NCBI RefSeq assembly: GCF_003143935.1
Contig: NZ_QFRX01000001.1
Span: forward strand, 3,323,645-3,387,644
Reading direction: 5' to 3'
Source: Streptomyces sp. Act143
GTDB taxonomy: Bacteria; Actinomycetota; Actinomycetes; Streptomycetales; Streptomycetaceae
DNA length: 64,000 bases
The notes below the pieces were generated by a model, which saw only the letters and a program-made list of their open reading frames with translations, did no database searches and was not told the DNA's origin. This document shows positions 1 to 9,000 of this stretch, in pieces. The position numbers and the translations under genes are program-made. Position 1 is the first letter of the stretch. Each line of letters opens with the position of its first letter.

Positions 1-1299
1 AGCAAGGCCCTGCTGCGCCCCGCGCTGTTCCGGGCCGACGCCGTGCACATGCCGGGGCTCGATCCCGCCGTCAAGGCACCGCTCGACGTCGCCGCCGTAC
101 TGGCACACCGCGACCGCATGTCCGCCCATTGGAAGGACGACGGGCAGGTCGAGTGGATCAAGTCGGCCGGTATCGATCTGGTGCGTGGGCACGGCCGGTT
201 GGCGGGGGAGCGCGAGGTGTCGGTGCAGACGCCCGACGGCGACGTCGTCAGGCTGCGGGCCCGGCACGCGGTCGCCGTGTGCACCGGCAGCAGCGCGGCC
301 CTGCCCCCGCTGCCCGGCATCGACGAACTGCGTCCCTGGACCAGCCGGGAGGCCACCAGCGCCCAGCAGCCGCCCGGGCGGCTGGTGATCGTGGGCGCCG
401 GCGTGGTGGGCGTCGAGATGGCCACCGCCTGGCAGGCCCTGGGCAGCCAGGTGACCCTGCTGGCCAGGGAGGACGGACTGCTGCCCCGAATGGAGCCGTT
501 CGCGGGGGAGTTGGTCACCGAGCGGCTGCGGGAAGCCGGTGCCGACGTCCGCTTCGGCGTCTCCGTAGCGGAGGCCAAGCGGGCGCACGGCGAGGACCGC
601 GACGGCGCGGGCGAGGTCCGGATCTGGCTGTCGGACGGCTCCGAACTCACCGCCGACGAGATCCTCTTCGCCACCGGCCGCGCCCCGCGCTCGCAGGACA
701 TCGGCCTCGACACCGTGGGGCTGGAGCCGGGGGACTGGCTCACCGTCGACGACACCCTGACCGTCACCGCGGTCCCGGGGGAGTGGCTGTACGCCGTCGG
801 CGACATCAACCGGCGGGCCCTGTTCACCCACCAGGGCAAGTACCAGGCCCGCGTCGCCGGTTCGGTGATCGCCGCCCGGGCGCGGGGCGAGCGGCTGGAC
901 ACCGGCCGCTGGGCGCCGCACAGCAGCACGGCCGACCTCGAGGCCGTCCCCGGTGTCGTCGTCACCGACCCCCCCGTCGCGAGCGTTGGCCTGACCGCGC
1001 AGGAGGCCGAGCGCCTCGGCCGGGACGTCGAGGTCGTCGACTACGAGATCGGGCACCTCGCGGGCGCCGTCCAGTACCGGCCCGACTACAAGGGCAAGGC
1101 CCGCATCCTCGTCGACCGGGAGCGGCAGGTCGTCGTCGGCGCCACCTTCGTCGGCCCGGGCGTGGACGAACTGCTGTACTCGGCGACCGTCGCCATCACC
1201 GCGGAGGTGCCGGTCGAACGCCTCTGGCACGCCGTACCCGCCTTCCCCACCATCAGCGAGGTGTGGCTGCGCCTGCTGGAGACGAGGAGGGACGCATGA
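1..1299 (+). CDS. FAD/NAD(P)-dependent disulfide oxidoreductase, 5' end outside window
   Basis: The frame is open from the first base and starts with the peptide SKALLRP, which in dihydrolipoamide dehydrogenase/mercuric reductase-like enzymes follows the redox-active CxxxxC disulfide. The FAD-binding GxGxxG and both redox cysteines therefore lie outside the window. Visible are an NAD(P)-binding motif (VIVGAGVVGVEMA), a second FAD contact (LYAVGDINRRALFTHQGKYQ) and a dimerisation domain ending in HAVPAFPTISE. Family knowledge places it in NAD(P)H-dependent flavoprotein reductases or dihydrolipoyl dehydrogenase-like proteins; the substrate cannot be told. The usual His-Glu pair of lipoamide dehydrogenases (HxxPTxxE) is kept in the form HAVPAFPTISE. 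The stop overlaps the next start by four bases (ATGA), so the two genes are probably translated together. Confidence 0.88.
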   Translation, partial: SKALLRPALFRADAVHMPGLDPAVKAPLDVAAVLAHRDRMSAHWKDDGQVEWIKSAGIDLVRGHGRLAGEREVSVQTPDGDVVRLRARHAVAVCTGSSAALPPLPGIDELRPWTSREATSAQQPPGRLVIVGAGVVGVEMATAWQALGSQVTLLAREDGLLPRMEPFAGELVTERLREAGADVRFGVSVAEAKRAHGEDRDGAGEVRIWLSDGSELTADEILFATGRAPRSQDIGLDTVGLEPGDWLTVDDTLTVTAVPGEWLYAVGDINRRALFTHQGKYQARVAGSVIAARARGERLDTGRWAPHSSTADLEAVPGVVVTDPPVASVGLTAQEAERLGRDVEVVDYEIGHLAGAVQYRPDYKGKARILVDRERQVVVGATFVGPGVDELLYSATVAITAEVPVERLWHAVPAFPTISEVWLRLLETRRDA

Positions 1300-2018
1300 C
1301 CACCGCGCGCGACCTCGTCCTCGTCACACTGGGCATGCCGGCCGATCAGCTCGTGGGCCAGGGGGATCTGTCGCTGGCGCTCGCCGGAGCCGAGGCGATC
1401 GACCTGCTGCACAGCGGGGCACTGCGCCTGGACGGCGACCGCATCGTGCCCGGCCCGCGGATGGCGTCCGGCGACCCGCTGCTGGACCAGGCGGATGCCG
1501 CACTGGTCCGGCGGGAGCCGTACGAGACGGTCGAGGAGTGGCTGTGGCGCCGGGCCGAGGACCTCGTACCGGCCTATGCCGAGGCCCTGGAGCTGGCCGG
1601 TCTGGTCGCCCACCCGCACGGCCACGGCCTGCGGCTGGTGTCCGGACGGGCCGAACTGGCCGATTCACCGGCCCGGCGTGAGGCGGAGCAGCGCAGGGCC
1701 TCCGGCGAGCCCGTCCTCGCCGGCCTGCTGGTGGCCTCGGGGCTCGTGGAACCGCAGCTCACCGATGCGCCCGGAGACGACGTCTCCGGAACCGAGGAGG
1801 CGCCGTCCCCTGTAGAGCCGCGGCTCATCGACGGCCGGGACGACGAAGGTTCCGGAGCCGAGGAGGCGCTGCCGTCCGACCCGGACGACGGCCGTCTCGA
1901 CGACGCCGTCACGACCGTACTGATCGCCGTTGGTGACGCGGTGGTGCAACTGGAGGCCCTACGACTGCGGCGGGATGTCGAGAATGCCGCCTTCGACAAC
2001 GTGTGGCGCGGCTGGTAG
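1296..2018 (+). CDS. GPP34 family phosphoprotein
   Basis: A 240-residue protein starting at an ATG that overlaps the upstream stop, preceded by GAGGAGG. The N-terminal two thirds resemble bacterial GPP34 (GOLPH3-like) proteins: an all-alpha start with LVLVTLGMPA, then LSLALAGAEAIDLLHSGALRLDGDRIVP, followed by helical blocks. In eukaryotes this fold binds phosphatidylinositol-4-phosphate; in actinomycetes the role is unknown. Residues of about 150 to 190 form an acidic, repetitive insert (two similar stretches, LVEPQLTDAPGDD and PVEPRLIDGRDDE) that looks like a local duplication. The C-terminus returns to a helical segment (VTTVLIAVGDAVVQLEAL). The coupling to the flavoprotein gene suggests a shared operon, but no functional link is evident. 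Confidence 0.75.
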   Translation: MTTARDLVLVTLGMPADQLVGQGDLSLALAGAEAIDLLHSGALRLDGDRIVPGPRMASGDPLLDQADAALVRREPYETVEEWLWRRAEDLVPAYAEALELAGLVAHPHGHGLRLVSGRAELADSPARREAEQRRASGEPVLAGLLVASGLVEPQLTDAPGDDVSGTEEAPSPVEPRLIDGRDDEGSGAEEALPSDPDDGRLDDAVTTVLIAVGDAVVQLEALRLRRDVENAAFDNVWRGW

Positions 2019-2042
2019 GCGCCGCACAGCCGCAGCGGCGCC
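2018..2042. terminator. short inverted repeat between convergent genes
   Basis: GGCGCCGC and GCGGCGCC pair across a nine-base loop, beginning in the last base of the GPP34 stop codon and ending six bases before the stop of the convergent methyltransferase gene. The stem is only 8 bp, so a bidirectional terminator is plausible rather than certain. Confidence 0.4.
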
Positions 2043-2047
2043 GTCCG

Positions 2048-3103
2048 TCAGCGCGTGACGTCGTACACCCTGTTGGTGAAGGTCTCGACGGCCAGCCGCC
2101 AATGGCGCAGACCCACCTCGGCGCCGATCTCCTTGAGGGCGTCCTGGCCGGGGTGGTTGCCGAGCGCGTGCGGGCCGTTCTGCGCCATGGCCACCGGCAG
2201 GCACAGGACGGGTGAGGTGGAGGCGAAGGACCGGCCGATCGGGTTGATGTTCTCTGTGGGCTCGGCCGACACGTTCGGCTCGACGACCAGGCAGCTGCCG
2301 CCGTCCGCGAGGGCCTCCTCGGCGCGCCGGAGCGCCGCGCCGGGGTCACCGAGGTCGTGGAGGCAGTCGAAGAACGTGACGAGGTCGTAGTCGCCGCCGG
2401 GGAAGGCGTGCGCGGCGGCGACCTCGAAGGTCACGCGGTCGTCGACGCCGGACTCCTTGGCCAGTTCGCGGGCCGCTTCGATGGAGGGCTCGTGGAAGTC
2501 GAAGCCGTGGAAGCGGGACTGCGGGAACGCCTTGGCCATGAGCACCGTCGAGTAGCCGTGACCGCATCCGACGTCGGCGACCGAGGCGCCACGCCGCAGT
2601 TTGGCCTCGACGCCCTCCAGGGCGGGCAGCCACTCCTGGACGAGGACCGCGTCGTAGCCGGGCTTGAAGAAGGCGGCCACGCCCTCGGCCAGTTCCGGAC
2701 CGAAGGCCTGCCAGCTCACGCCGCCACCGTTGCGGTAGGCGTTCGCCAGTGCCTCCTCGGCCCCGTAGAGCGCCCTCAGCATGGTGAAGCCGCCACCGAC
2801 GTAGGTGGGCAGGGAGGAGTCGGCGAGTACGGCCGCGTGCTCGTCCGGGAGGAGATATGTGTTCGTTGCGGGGGAGTGGGTCACGTAGGCGCCGGCGACC
2901 TGCCCGTCCAGCCACTCGCGGACATAGCGCTCGACGAGGCCGGTCCTGTCGGCCAGCTCGGCCGAGGTGAGTGGCCCGGCACCGGCCATCGCCTGGTACA
3001 GCCCGAGGCGGACCCCCAGGGAGGTCGACAGCCCGGCGAAGGCGGCGGCGTTGTCCGCGGCCACCCGCTCGAGGAATTCCATGACGCGATGCTCGTCCGA
3101 CAT
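2048..3103 (-). CDS. class I SAM-dependent methyltransferase with N-terminal winged helix (Rv2258c-like)
   Basis: 351 residues. Residues of about 1 to 90 form a winged-helix dimerisation domain (AGPLTSAELADRTGLVERYVREWL) like that of small-molecule O-methyltransferases, followed by a Rossmann methyltransferase domain. Motif I is VADVGCGHGYSTVLMA and an acidic residue ends strand 2 in GFDFHEPS; post-motif I and II regions (DLVTFFDCLHDLGDP) are intact. Length and architecture match the mycobacterial Rv2258c-type family, whose substrate is not established. The N-terminal domain normally shapes the substrate pocket rather than binding DNA. The gene stands alone, convergent with the GPP34 gene. 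Confidence 0.85.
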   Translation of the reverse strand: MSDEHRVMEFLERVAADNAAAFAGLSTSLGVRLGLYQAMAGAGPLTSAELADRTGLVERYVREWLDGQVAGAYVTHSPATNTYLLPDEHAAVLADSSLPTYVGGGFTMLRALYGAEEALANAYRNGGGVSWQAFGPELAEGVAAFFKPGYDAVLVQEWLPALEGVEAKLRRGASVADVGCGHGYSTVLMAKAFPQSRFHGFDFHEPSIEAARELAKESGVDDRVTFEVAAAHAFPGGDYDLVTFFDCLHDLGDPGAALRRAEEALADGGSCLVVEPNVSAEPTENINPIGRSFASTSPVLCLPVAMAQNGPHALGNHPGQDALKEIGAEVGLRHWRLAVETFTNRVYDVTR

Positions 3104-3166
3104 ATGATGAACCGTTCCTGCAGCTGACGTGGCTGGGGAGGACGCTTCCGGGAGCAGAAGCCCTCA

Positions 3167-3183
3167 CCTCCCCAACGGGGAGG
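3167..3183. terminator. possible small terminator hairpin
   Basis: CCTCCCC and GGGGAGG pair around an AAC loop. It lies about 120 bases downstream of the minus-strand gene ending at 3302 and upstream of the methyltransferase start. A 7-bp stem with no T-run makes this only a weak candidate. Confidence 0.3.
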
Positions 3184-3301
3184 GGGCCCCTACGGTTCAC
3201 ATGGTCGGTCGAGGTGTCAGCTCGCCCCGCGAGGCGGGATGTACACGCGGTGTGTGCCGCCGAACGGCTGCGGACCACCGCCCGCGGGACGAGCAGACGG
3301 G

Positions 3302-3871
3302 TCAGTCGGAGCTGCCGCTGTCCGCCCCGTCCGGCTTGACCAGGGTGTACATGACGGAGCGCTGCTGCTTGTGACGCCGGATGCGGCCCTTGGCGACCAG
3401 GGACTCGAGGGTGTTTCGCACCACCTGCGGGGTGGGGTTGCGGTCCGGGTGCTTCTCGAGGAGTTCGTCGCGCAGTTCCTTCGCCAGACGCGGCTCCTCG
3501 TACTGGCCGAGCAGCTCCGCCAGCAGGTCCCCGAGCAGAGGCTGACGCGACTTCCCCTTCGCGCCGGCCTTCGCCGTCCTGCCGCCGGAAGTGCTCTTGG
3601 CCGCCGCGGGGCGACGGGCGACGTCGGCGGACGTCTTCTTCGCCTTCGCAACGACGGGCTCGTCCTGAAGCTGTTCAGGCAGCCGGGAGGCATCGGCGAA
3701 ACCCTCGTACTGCTCGGCGAGTTTGAGAATGTCCGCGAGCAGGGCTTCCTCCTGCTTCAACGCGGAAATCCGGTCCGCCAGCTGCTGCTGCAGCCGACGG
3801 TTTTCCTCCAGGTCCGACGCGGCCTGTGCTACGTACCGCGACCGGAGCGTGGCGGCTGATTGGCTGGTCAC
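3302..3871 (-). CDS. coiled-coil, winged-helix-like regulatory protein of unknown function
   Basis: 189 residues from a GTG start with AGGGAG upstream. Residues of about 12 to 58 are strongly heptad-like (SDLEENRRLQQQLADRISAL), predicting a coiled coil. A central Lys/Ala/Ser-rich linker (about 75 to 110) leads to a compact C-terminal domain of about 70 residues (LLAELLGQYEEPRLAKELRDELLEKHPDRNPTPQVVRNTLESLVAKGRIRRHKQQRSVMYTL, quoted here only by its ends and centre as LLAELLG, TPQVVRNTLESLV, SVMYTL). That domain has the pattern of a winged helix: recognition helix PTPQVVRNTLESLVAKGRI followed by a wing RRHKQQRSVMYTL. I infer a DNA-binding protein but recognise no named family. Confidence 0.7.
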   Translation of the reverse strand: MTSQSAATLRSRYVAQAASDLEENRRLQQQLADRISALKQEEALLADILKLAEQYEGFADASRLPEQLQDEPVVAKAKKTSADVARRPAAAKSTSGGRTAKAGAKGKSRQPLLGDLLAELLGQYEEPRLAKELRDELLEKHPDRNPTPQVVRNTLESLVAKGRIRRHKQQRSVMYTLVKPDGADSGSSD

Positions 3872-4147
3872 AACCGTTCACTCCCTCGATATGGATGACG
3901 TTGGGCATGGTACCCACGCCGAGGGGCCCGTGTGGATAAGTGTCAACGTCAGATGGTTTCTCCGACATGCTCACTCTTCACGATAAGCGCTGATGTGCCC
4001 CTGCACAGCGGAAGTGTGGGTGTTCTTCTGTTTCTCTCAAGCGCCGACGGTGTCACTCGCATGAGGGGCCCCATCGAACGTACTGCCCGGTAAGTGTGTG
4101 GTTGAACCGTCGATGACGTCGTTCCGCCGTCCGAGGGAGGCCTCCGG

Positions 4148-4912
4148 TCACCGGGCCGCGTGCTCGCGGGCGGTCGCGGCGGCCTGCTTCGCGGAGCCGT
4201 GGTGCACGGGCCCGTGCCCCGGCAGCAGAAGGCCGGCGTCCAGGTTCTCCAGCACGGTCAGGGACTCCAGAGCCCGCGCCCGGTCGGTGTGGAACATGTC
4301 GGGCAGCAGCTGCGGGCCGCTGATCCGTGACGTGGGGTGCGTGGTGACCAGGGCGTCGCCGGTGATGAGGATGCCGCTTTCGGGCAGGTGGTAGGCGCAG
4401 TGGCCCTTGGTGTGCCCGGGGGTGTGCACGGGCACCGGTGCCCCGGGCAGGTCCAGGGCACCCGGCGCCGGGAATGCCTGCGGTTCGCAGACCGGCACAT
4501 GAGTGGTGCCGCCGGCGCGCAGCGCGTGCACGGCCCACGGCAGCACCCCGGGCCGCCAGGCCTGCGCGAGCACCTGCCCCACGGTCACCTGGTCGAGGAA
4601 GTCGCGGCGGGCGTGCGGGACCTCCTCGTGGTGCATGAGAACCGGTACGTCGTAGCCGGCGCGCAGGTGCTCGGCCGCGCCGATGTGGTCGTTGTGCGCG
4701 TGCGTGACCAGAACGGCGGTTACGTCGCGCGGCCCCAGTCCGAGGGCGGCGAGGGAGCCCAGCAGGGCCTCGCGGTCGCCGGGGTAGCCGGTGTCGACGA
4801 GGGTGCAGCTGTCCCCGTCCTTGACGATCACCCAGTTGGTGTTGCTGCCGGACACGGAGTACACGTTGCTCTCGACGCGGACGATGTCGTCCGGTCGCGG
4901 GGATTTCGGCAT
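4148..4912 (-). CDS. MBL-fold metallo-hydrolase
   Basis: 254 residues from the ATG encoding MPKSPRPDD; an upstream in-frame extension lacks family-like sequence. Metallo-beta-lactamase motifs are in order: [14 protein letters not shown] (HxHxDH), [17 protein letters not shown] and a C-terminal LPGHGPVH, so the dinuclear metal site is complete. The opening [30 protein letters not shown] is typical of glyoxalase II-like or lactonase-like hydrolases of this superfamily. Substrate unknown. A pair of 13-bp direct repeats lies 50 to 90 bases upstream and may be its promoter/operator. Confidence 0.87.
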   Translation of the reverse strand: MPKSPRPDDIVRVESNVYSVSGSNTNWVIVKDGDSCTLVDTGYPGDREALLGSLAALGLGPRDVTAVLVTHAHNDHIGAAEHLRAGYDVPVLMHHEEVPHARRDFLDQVTVGQVLAQAWRPGVLPWAVHALRAGGTTHVPVCEPQAFPAPGALDLPGAPVPVHTPGHTKGHCAYHLPESGILITGDALVTTHPTSRISGPQLLPDMFHTDRARALESLTVLENLDAGLLLPGHGPVHHGSAKQAAATAREHAAR

Positions 4913-4965
4913 GACTGTTCCGATCCTTGCCCTTGTGTGCGATGTCTCTCGACAGGGCGGCGATA

Positions 4966-5001
4966 TGTGTATAGTGAAAACAGTGTTGTGTGTATAGCGA
5001 A
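4966..5001 (-). promoter_or_regulatory. 13-bp direct repeat upstream of the MBL gene
   Basis: Read on the minus strand, TTCGCTATACACA is followed 23 bases later by TTCACTATACACA, one mismatch in 13. Each contains the AT-rich core CTATACACA, unusual in this GC-rich DNA. The copies sit 54 and 77 bases upstream of the MBL-fold start, within the gap between it and the YbaB-like gene. A tandem binding site, or overlapping -10-like elements (TATACA), would fit. Confidence 0.45.
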
Positions 5002-5033
5002 GCCATTGTGTGTCTCTGCTCGGCCGTCCGGCC

Positions 5034-5489
5034 TCAGACGCATCGGACGGCGTCACACACGGAGTCCGTCAGCGCCAGCACCGCCGCTCGCAGGTCCGGC
5101 GGCAGCGGGGTGGAGGACGAAGCGGGCCTGCGGCCCCACAGCGGCCCCTGCGGTCGTGACCGCGCCGTCTCACGGGAGGCCTGCACCGGCAGGCCCACGC
5201 TGTTCATCGCGGCGCTGAACCGGGCCTCGACCTCAGCTCGCGCCGTGCCCAGGGCTTCCATGACGCTGTTGCCGAGCTGGGCCGCGGGCATCTCCCTGAA
5301 CCGCTCGTCGACGAAGCGAATGCTCGCCGGGCGGCCGTCAGCACCCACGGTGACCTCGACGACATCGTCCCGGGAGCAGGCCGTCACCGACAGCGCCCTG
5401 ATCTGTTCCCGCGCTCTGGTCAGAGCGCCGTACCGCTCGGCGAAGTCGGCAAGCGCCAGCTCCAGGCGTCTCACCGGTGGTGTCTCCAT
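5034..5489 (-). CDS. YbaB/EbfC family nucleoid-associated-like protein
   Basis: 151 residues, ATG preceded by a strong GAGGAGG. The order of elements is that of YbaB/EbfC: an N-terminal helix ([26 protein letters not shown]), a beta hairpin ([27 protein letters not shown]) and a helix ([31 protein letters not shown]). It is about 40 residues longer than EbfC, with a Pro/Ser-rich linker and a short C-terminal helix. Actinomycetes carry several divergent paralogues of this family, often near ESX-type genes; this one is 26 kb from the secretion-like island. DNA binding is inferred from the family. Confidence 0.75.
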   Translation of the reverse strand: METPPVRRLELALADFAERYGALTRAREQIRALSVTACSRDDVVEVTVGADGRPASIRFVDERFREMPAAQLGNSVMEALGTARAEVEARFSAAMNSVGLPVQASRETARSRPQGPLWGRRPASSSTPLPPDLRAAVLALTDSVCDAVRCV

Positions 5490-5621
5490 AGTCCTCCTCT
5501 GCCGGCGCGGCCACCCGACACACCAAGGACACGAGAGGATCTCACATTTGGTTCACACATCAAGTCACATGTGCCTCGGCTATATGCTCGCTGCCGAGCG
5601 CACACCTCACCAGGAGGACCC

Positions 5622-6020
5622 TTGTTCAGCATCACGGTACGTGACCACATGATGATCGCCCACAGCTTCCGCGGTGAGGTCTTCGGGCCCGCCCAGCGGC
5701 TGCACGGGGCCACCTTCGTGGTGGACGCGACGTTCCGGCGCCCGGAACTGGACGACGACAACATCGTCGTGGACATCGGGCTGGCCACCGCTGAACTCGG
5801 CAAGGTGATCGCTGCGTTCAACTACCGCAACCTCGACGACGAGGAGCGGTTCGGGCAGATCAACACCTCGACGGAGTACTTGGCCAAGGTGATCGCCGAC
5901 CACCTCGTCGAGGCGATCCACGCGGGGACACTGGGGGATGGGGCCCGGGGCATCCGCGAGGTGGCCGTGACCCTGCACGAGTCGCACATCGCGTGGGCCA
6001 GCTACGAACGCAGCGTCTGA
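5622..6020 (+). CDS. 6-pyruvoyl-tetrahydropterin synthase / QueD family protein
   Basis: 132 residues from a TTG start, chosen because CAGGAGG sits six bases before it and similarity begins with [15 protein letters not shown]; upstream in-frame codons do not look like the family. The His clusters expected to bind zinc are present as MIAHSF and RLHGATF, and the C-terminus has [12 protein letters not shown] with the conserved Glu. Length fits 6-carboxytetrahydropterin/6-pyruvoyl-tetrahydropterin synthases. Without queC, queE or GTP cyclohydrolase neighbours I cannot assign it to queuosine or biopterin synthesis; actinomycete members often belong to other pathways. It converges with the glycosidase gene after 27 bases. 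Confidence 0.82.
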   Translation: MFSITVRDHMMIAHSFRGEVFGPAQRLHGATFVVDATFRRPELDDDNIVVDIGLATAELGKVIAAFNYRNLDDEERFGQINTSTEYLAKVIADHLVEAIHAGTLGDGARGIREVAVTLHESHIAWASYERSV

Positions 6021-6047
6021 CGCCTGCCCCGGCCCCCTCCGTACGGT

Positions 6048-9000
6048 TCAGCCGCGCACCGTGACCGGCGGGGTGTTGTAGCCCTCCACCCGTAGCTTCG
6101 GTCGGCCCGACGGCAGCGCGGACGCGGGCCACGACAGGGTCACCGTGCGCGACTCCCCGGGCAGCAGCCACAGGTAGTTGTCGTCGTAGAGGGTCGGCAG
6201 GACGCGGGTGCCCTCCTCGTCCAGCAGGGAGAGCCGGACCATCGCGGCAACCATGGAGCCGCGATTGCGGACCGTGGCGGTCGTCGTGCGTCGGTCCCCG
6301 TCGTGGGACACCCGGGAGAAGGACGCCGACAGCTTGGCCTGCCGGACGTGGTCGAGGGCGCGCAGGGCCTCTGGTGTGCGGCAGCGCCAGTAGGTGTTGC
6401 GGGACAGCAGCCTGCCGTCGGCGTCCTCCAGGGTCAGGCGCAGCAGGTGCAGGTCCGGCAGGTCGGCCGTGGGGGCCGCCGTGAAGGCCGCCGCCTTGGC
6501 GGCCGGTTCCACGTCCACCCGGGCATGCCGGGACTCGGCGATACGACGGCCCGACAGGTCGTACGTCTCCGCCCTGACCGTCGCCCGCTTCAGCGCCTCG
6601 CGGGTGTGGTTGACGGCGATGACCTGCCACTTCACCGGGTCGGCCTGGACGTGCAGGGGCTCGCAGGCGGTGCGGCAGCCGAAGTAGGCGCCGTTGACGT
6701 CGAAGTCGTAGTCGTAGGTCTGCCAGACCGTGCTGTGCCAGGCGGGATGGGACATCCACAGCATCAACCCGCTGGCGTTGTCCCAGAGATGGGCGTTCCA
6801 GGCCTCGAACATGGCGCGGAAGTTCTCGTAGTTGACGAACTGCGCCTTGCGGGTGAAGTCGTCCAGGTCGCGGGCGGTGCCGAGGCGGGTCTCGATGGCG
6901 GACTTGTAGTTCTGCGGGGCCTGGTTGCCGCGCTCGCTCCAGTCGTGGTGGTACCAGGCGCCGCCGATCGGCCACTCCGGGCCGTCGTCGCCGAGCATGG
7001 CGCGGGTGCTGGCGGCCGTGGAGACGACGGGCATGCCGATCTCGGTGTGGAAGCCGAAGTCCTTGCTGCCGTAGGTCGCGGGGTCGAAGTACTTCTCCGG
7101 TTCGACCCAGCCGTAGGGGCCACCGCCGGTGACAACACCGCCGGCCGAGTTGCTCTGGTACAGCAGGCCCGGCGCCTGGCTCTGTACCGCCTTGCGCATG
7201 CCCTCGTCGACCGCGGCGGGCGGGTTGCCCTCGTTGGCGCCGCACCACACCGCGATGCTCGGGTGGCTGCGGTAGCGCAGGACGGTGTCGCGGGCCACGG
7301 ACAGGAACGCCTCGTGGTCCGGCGGGTCCATGCTCCAGGCGTTGGGGAAGTCGTTCCAGACGAGGATGCCGTGCGCGTCGCAGGCGGCGTAGAACTCCTC
7401 GCGGTTGCTGCTGCCGACCCAGTTGCGGATCATTGTGAAGTTCATCGCCCGGTGCATGCGCACCGCCGCGTCCATCCGCTCGGCGGGCATCCGGCGCAGC
7501 AGCTCGTCCCAGCCCCAGTTCCCGCCGCGCACCAGCACCCGCACGCCGTTGACGCTGATCTTCAGCGGGTCGGGGTCGTTGGACACGGTCGTGACATCGG
7601 TCCAGGTGTCGCCGTCGTCGGAGACCTGGACGGTGTACGTCTTCGGGTACGCCTGCTCCCAGACGACCGCGACCCGGTCGAAGCGGCGGCTGGAGCCGAG
7701 GTCGACCTGGAGCCACTGGTGGTCCTCGTAGGCGGAGGACCAGCGGGTGTTCGGGTCGCCGTCGGTGGCGTGGGCGGCCGGGTGGCCGTCCTCCTCGCTG
7801 GAGGCGGTGGCCTGGCGGTGCAGGGCGAGGTCGGTGCCCGGCTCCGCGCTGTCGATGACGGCGAGGGACCACAGCGAGTTGCCCCAGCTGGTGTTGCGCA
7901 GGCCGCAGGACAAGCGGACGTAACGGGCCGTACGGGCCTCGAAGTCGGTGATGCGCAGGCTCGCGTCGCCGCTGTTGAACGGCAGCGGGACGGCCGTGTT
8001 GTCGACGGACGCGGCGTCGGTCCACTGCTCGCCGTCCGCCGAGACCTGGACGACGAAGGTGCGCGCGTAGGCCCGCTCCCACACCAGGTCCACCCGGTCG
8101 AAGGTCTGCGTCGCGCCGAGGTCGACGCGTATCCACTGGTCGTCGGCGAAGGCGGAGGACCAGCGGGTGTTCGCGTCGCCGTCGGTGACATTGGCGGCCG
8201 TGTGGCCGTCCTCGTCGGTGCTGGAGGCCTCGGCCGGGGCGTGCAGGGCAAGGTCGGTGCCGGGGCGGGCGCTGTCGTACACCGACAGGGCCCACAGGGA
8301 GCTGCCCCAGTCGGTCGCCCGGGTCAGGCAGCGGACGCGGATGTGGCGGGCCTTCTGGGTGCCGAGCGGGACGGTCTGGGTGTACGCGTCGGAGGACGGG
8401 GTGAACTTCAGCGGGGTGTCGTAGGCGTAGCCGAACTGCCGGATGCCGAAGCGGGTGGTGCGGCGGTCGCTCTCGGAGCCGCCGCTGCGGGCGGTGAGGG
8501 TGAGCTCGTGGAGGGTGGGCTCGCCCAGGCCGTTGGGCCACCACAGCTCGGGGTCGCGCACCCGCAAGGCCGCGAACGCATCCGGAGTGAAGGTGACATC
8601 GATGTCCTCGCCCGCCGGGACGGTGACCGTGCGCGAGACTCTGACGTCGCCGAACTCGGCGGTGACCGTGGCCTCGTGGGCGGCGGAGCCGGCGTTGCGG
8701 ACCGGGACGGTCAGGGTGAGCTCGGCGACCGACAGGTCCGGCAGCTCGGGCAGCACCGTGTCCACGCGCGGGTCGCCCAGCACGATGTGGCCGGTCGATC
8801 TCAGGCGCACGTGGTTCCAGATGCCGGCCGCGCGGTCACGGACGGCGGGCATCCAGTCCCAGCCCGAAGAGGCCAGGTACGTGGGTGAGTTGAGGTTCAT
8901 CGTGTTGGCTCCGGCGTCTACCCAGGCCTCGCCCGCCGGACCCTTGTCGCCGGGGCTGCCGGGCACGGGCATGGGGGAGATGCGTACGGCGAGCGCGTTG

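Noticed and set aside
5860..8888. Long frames in other registers over the GH2 gene
   Set aside because: The GH2 frame has F5/8C and catalytic motifs throughout; the alternatives are Arg/Pro- or Gly/Val-rich shadows.
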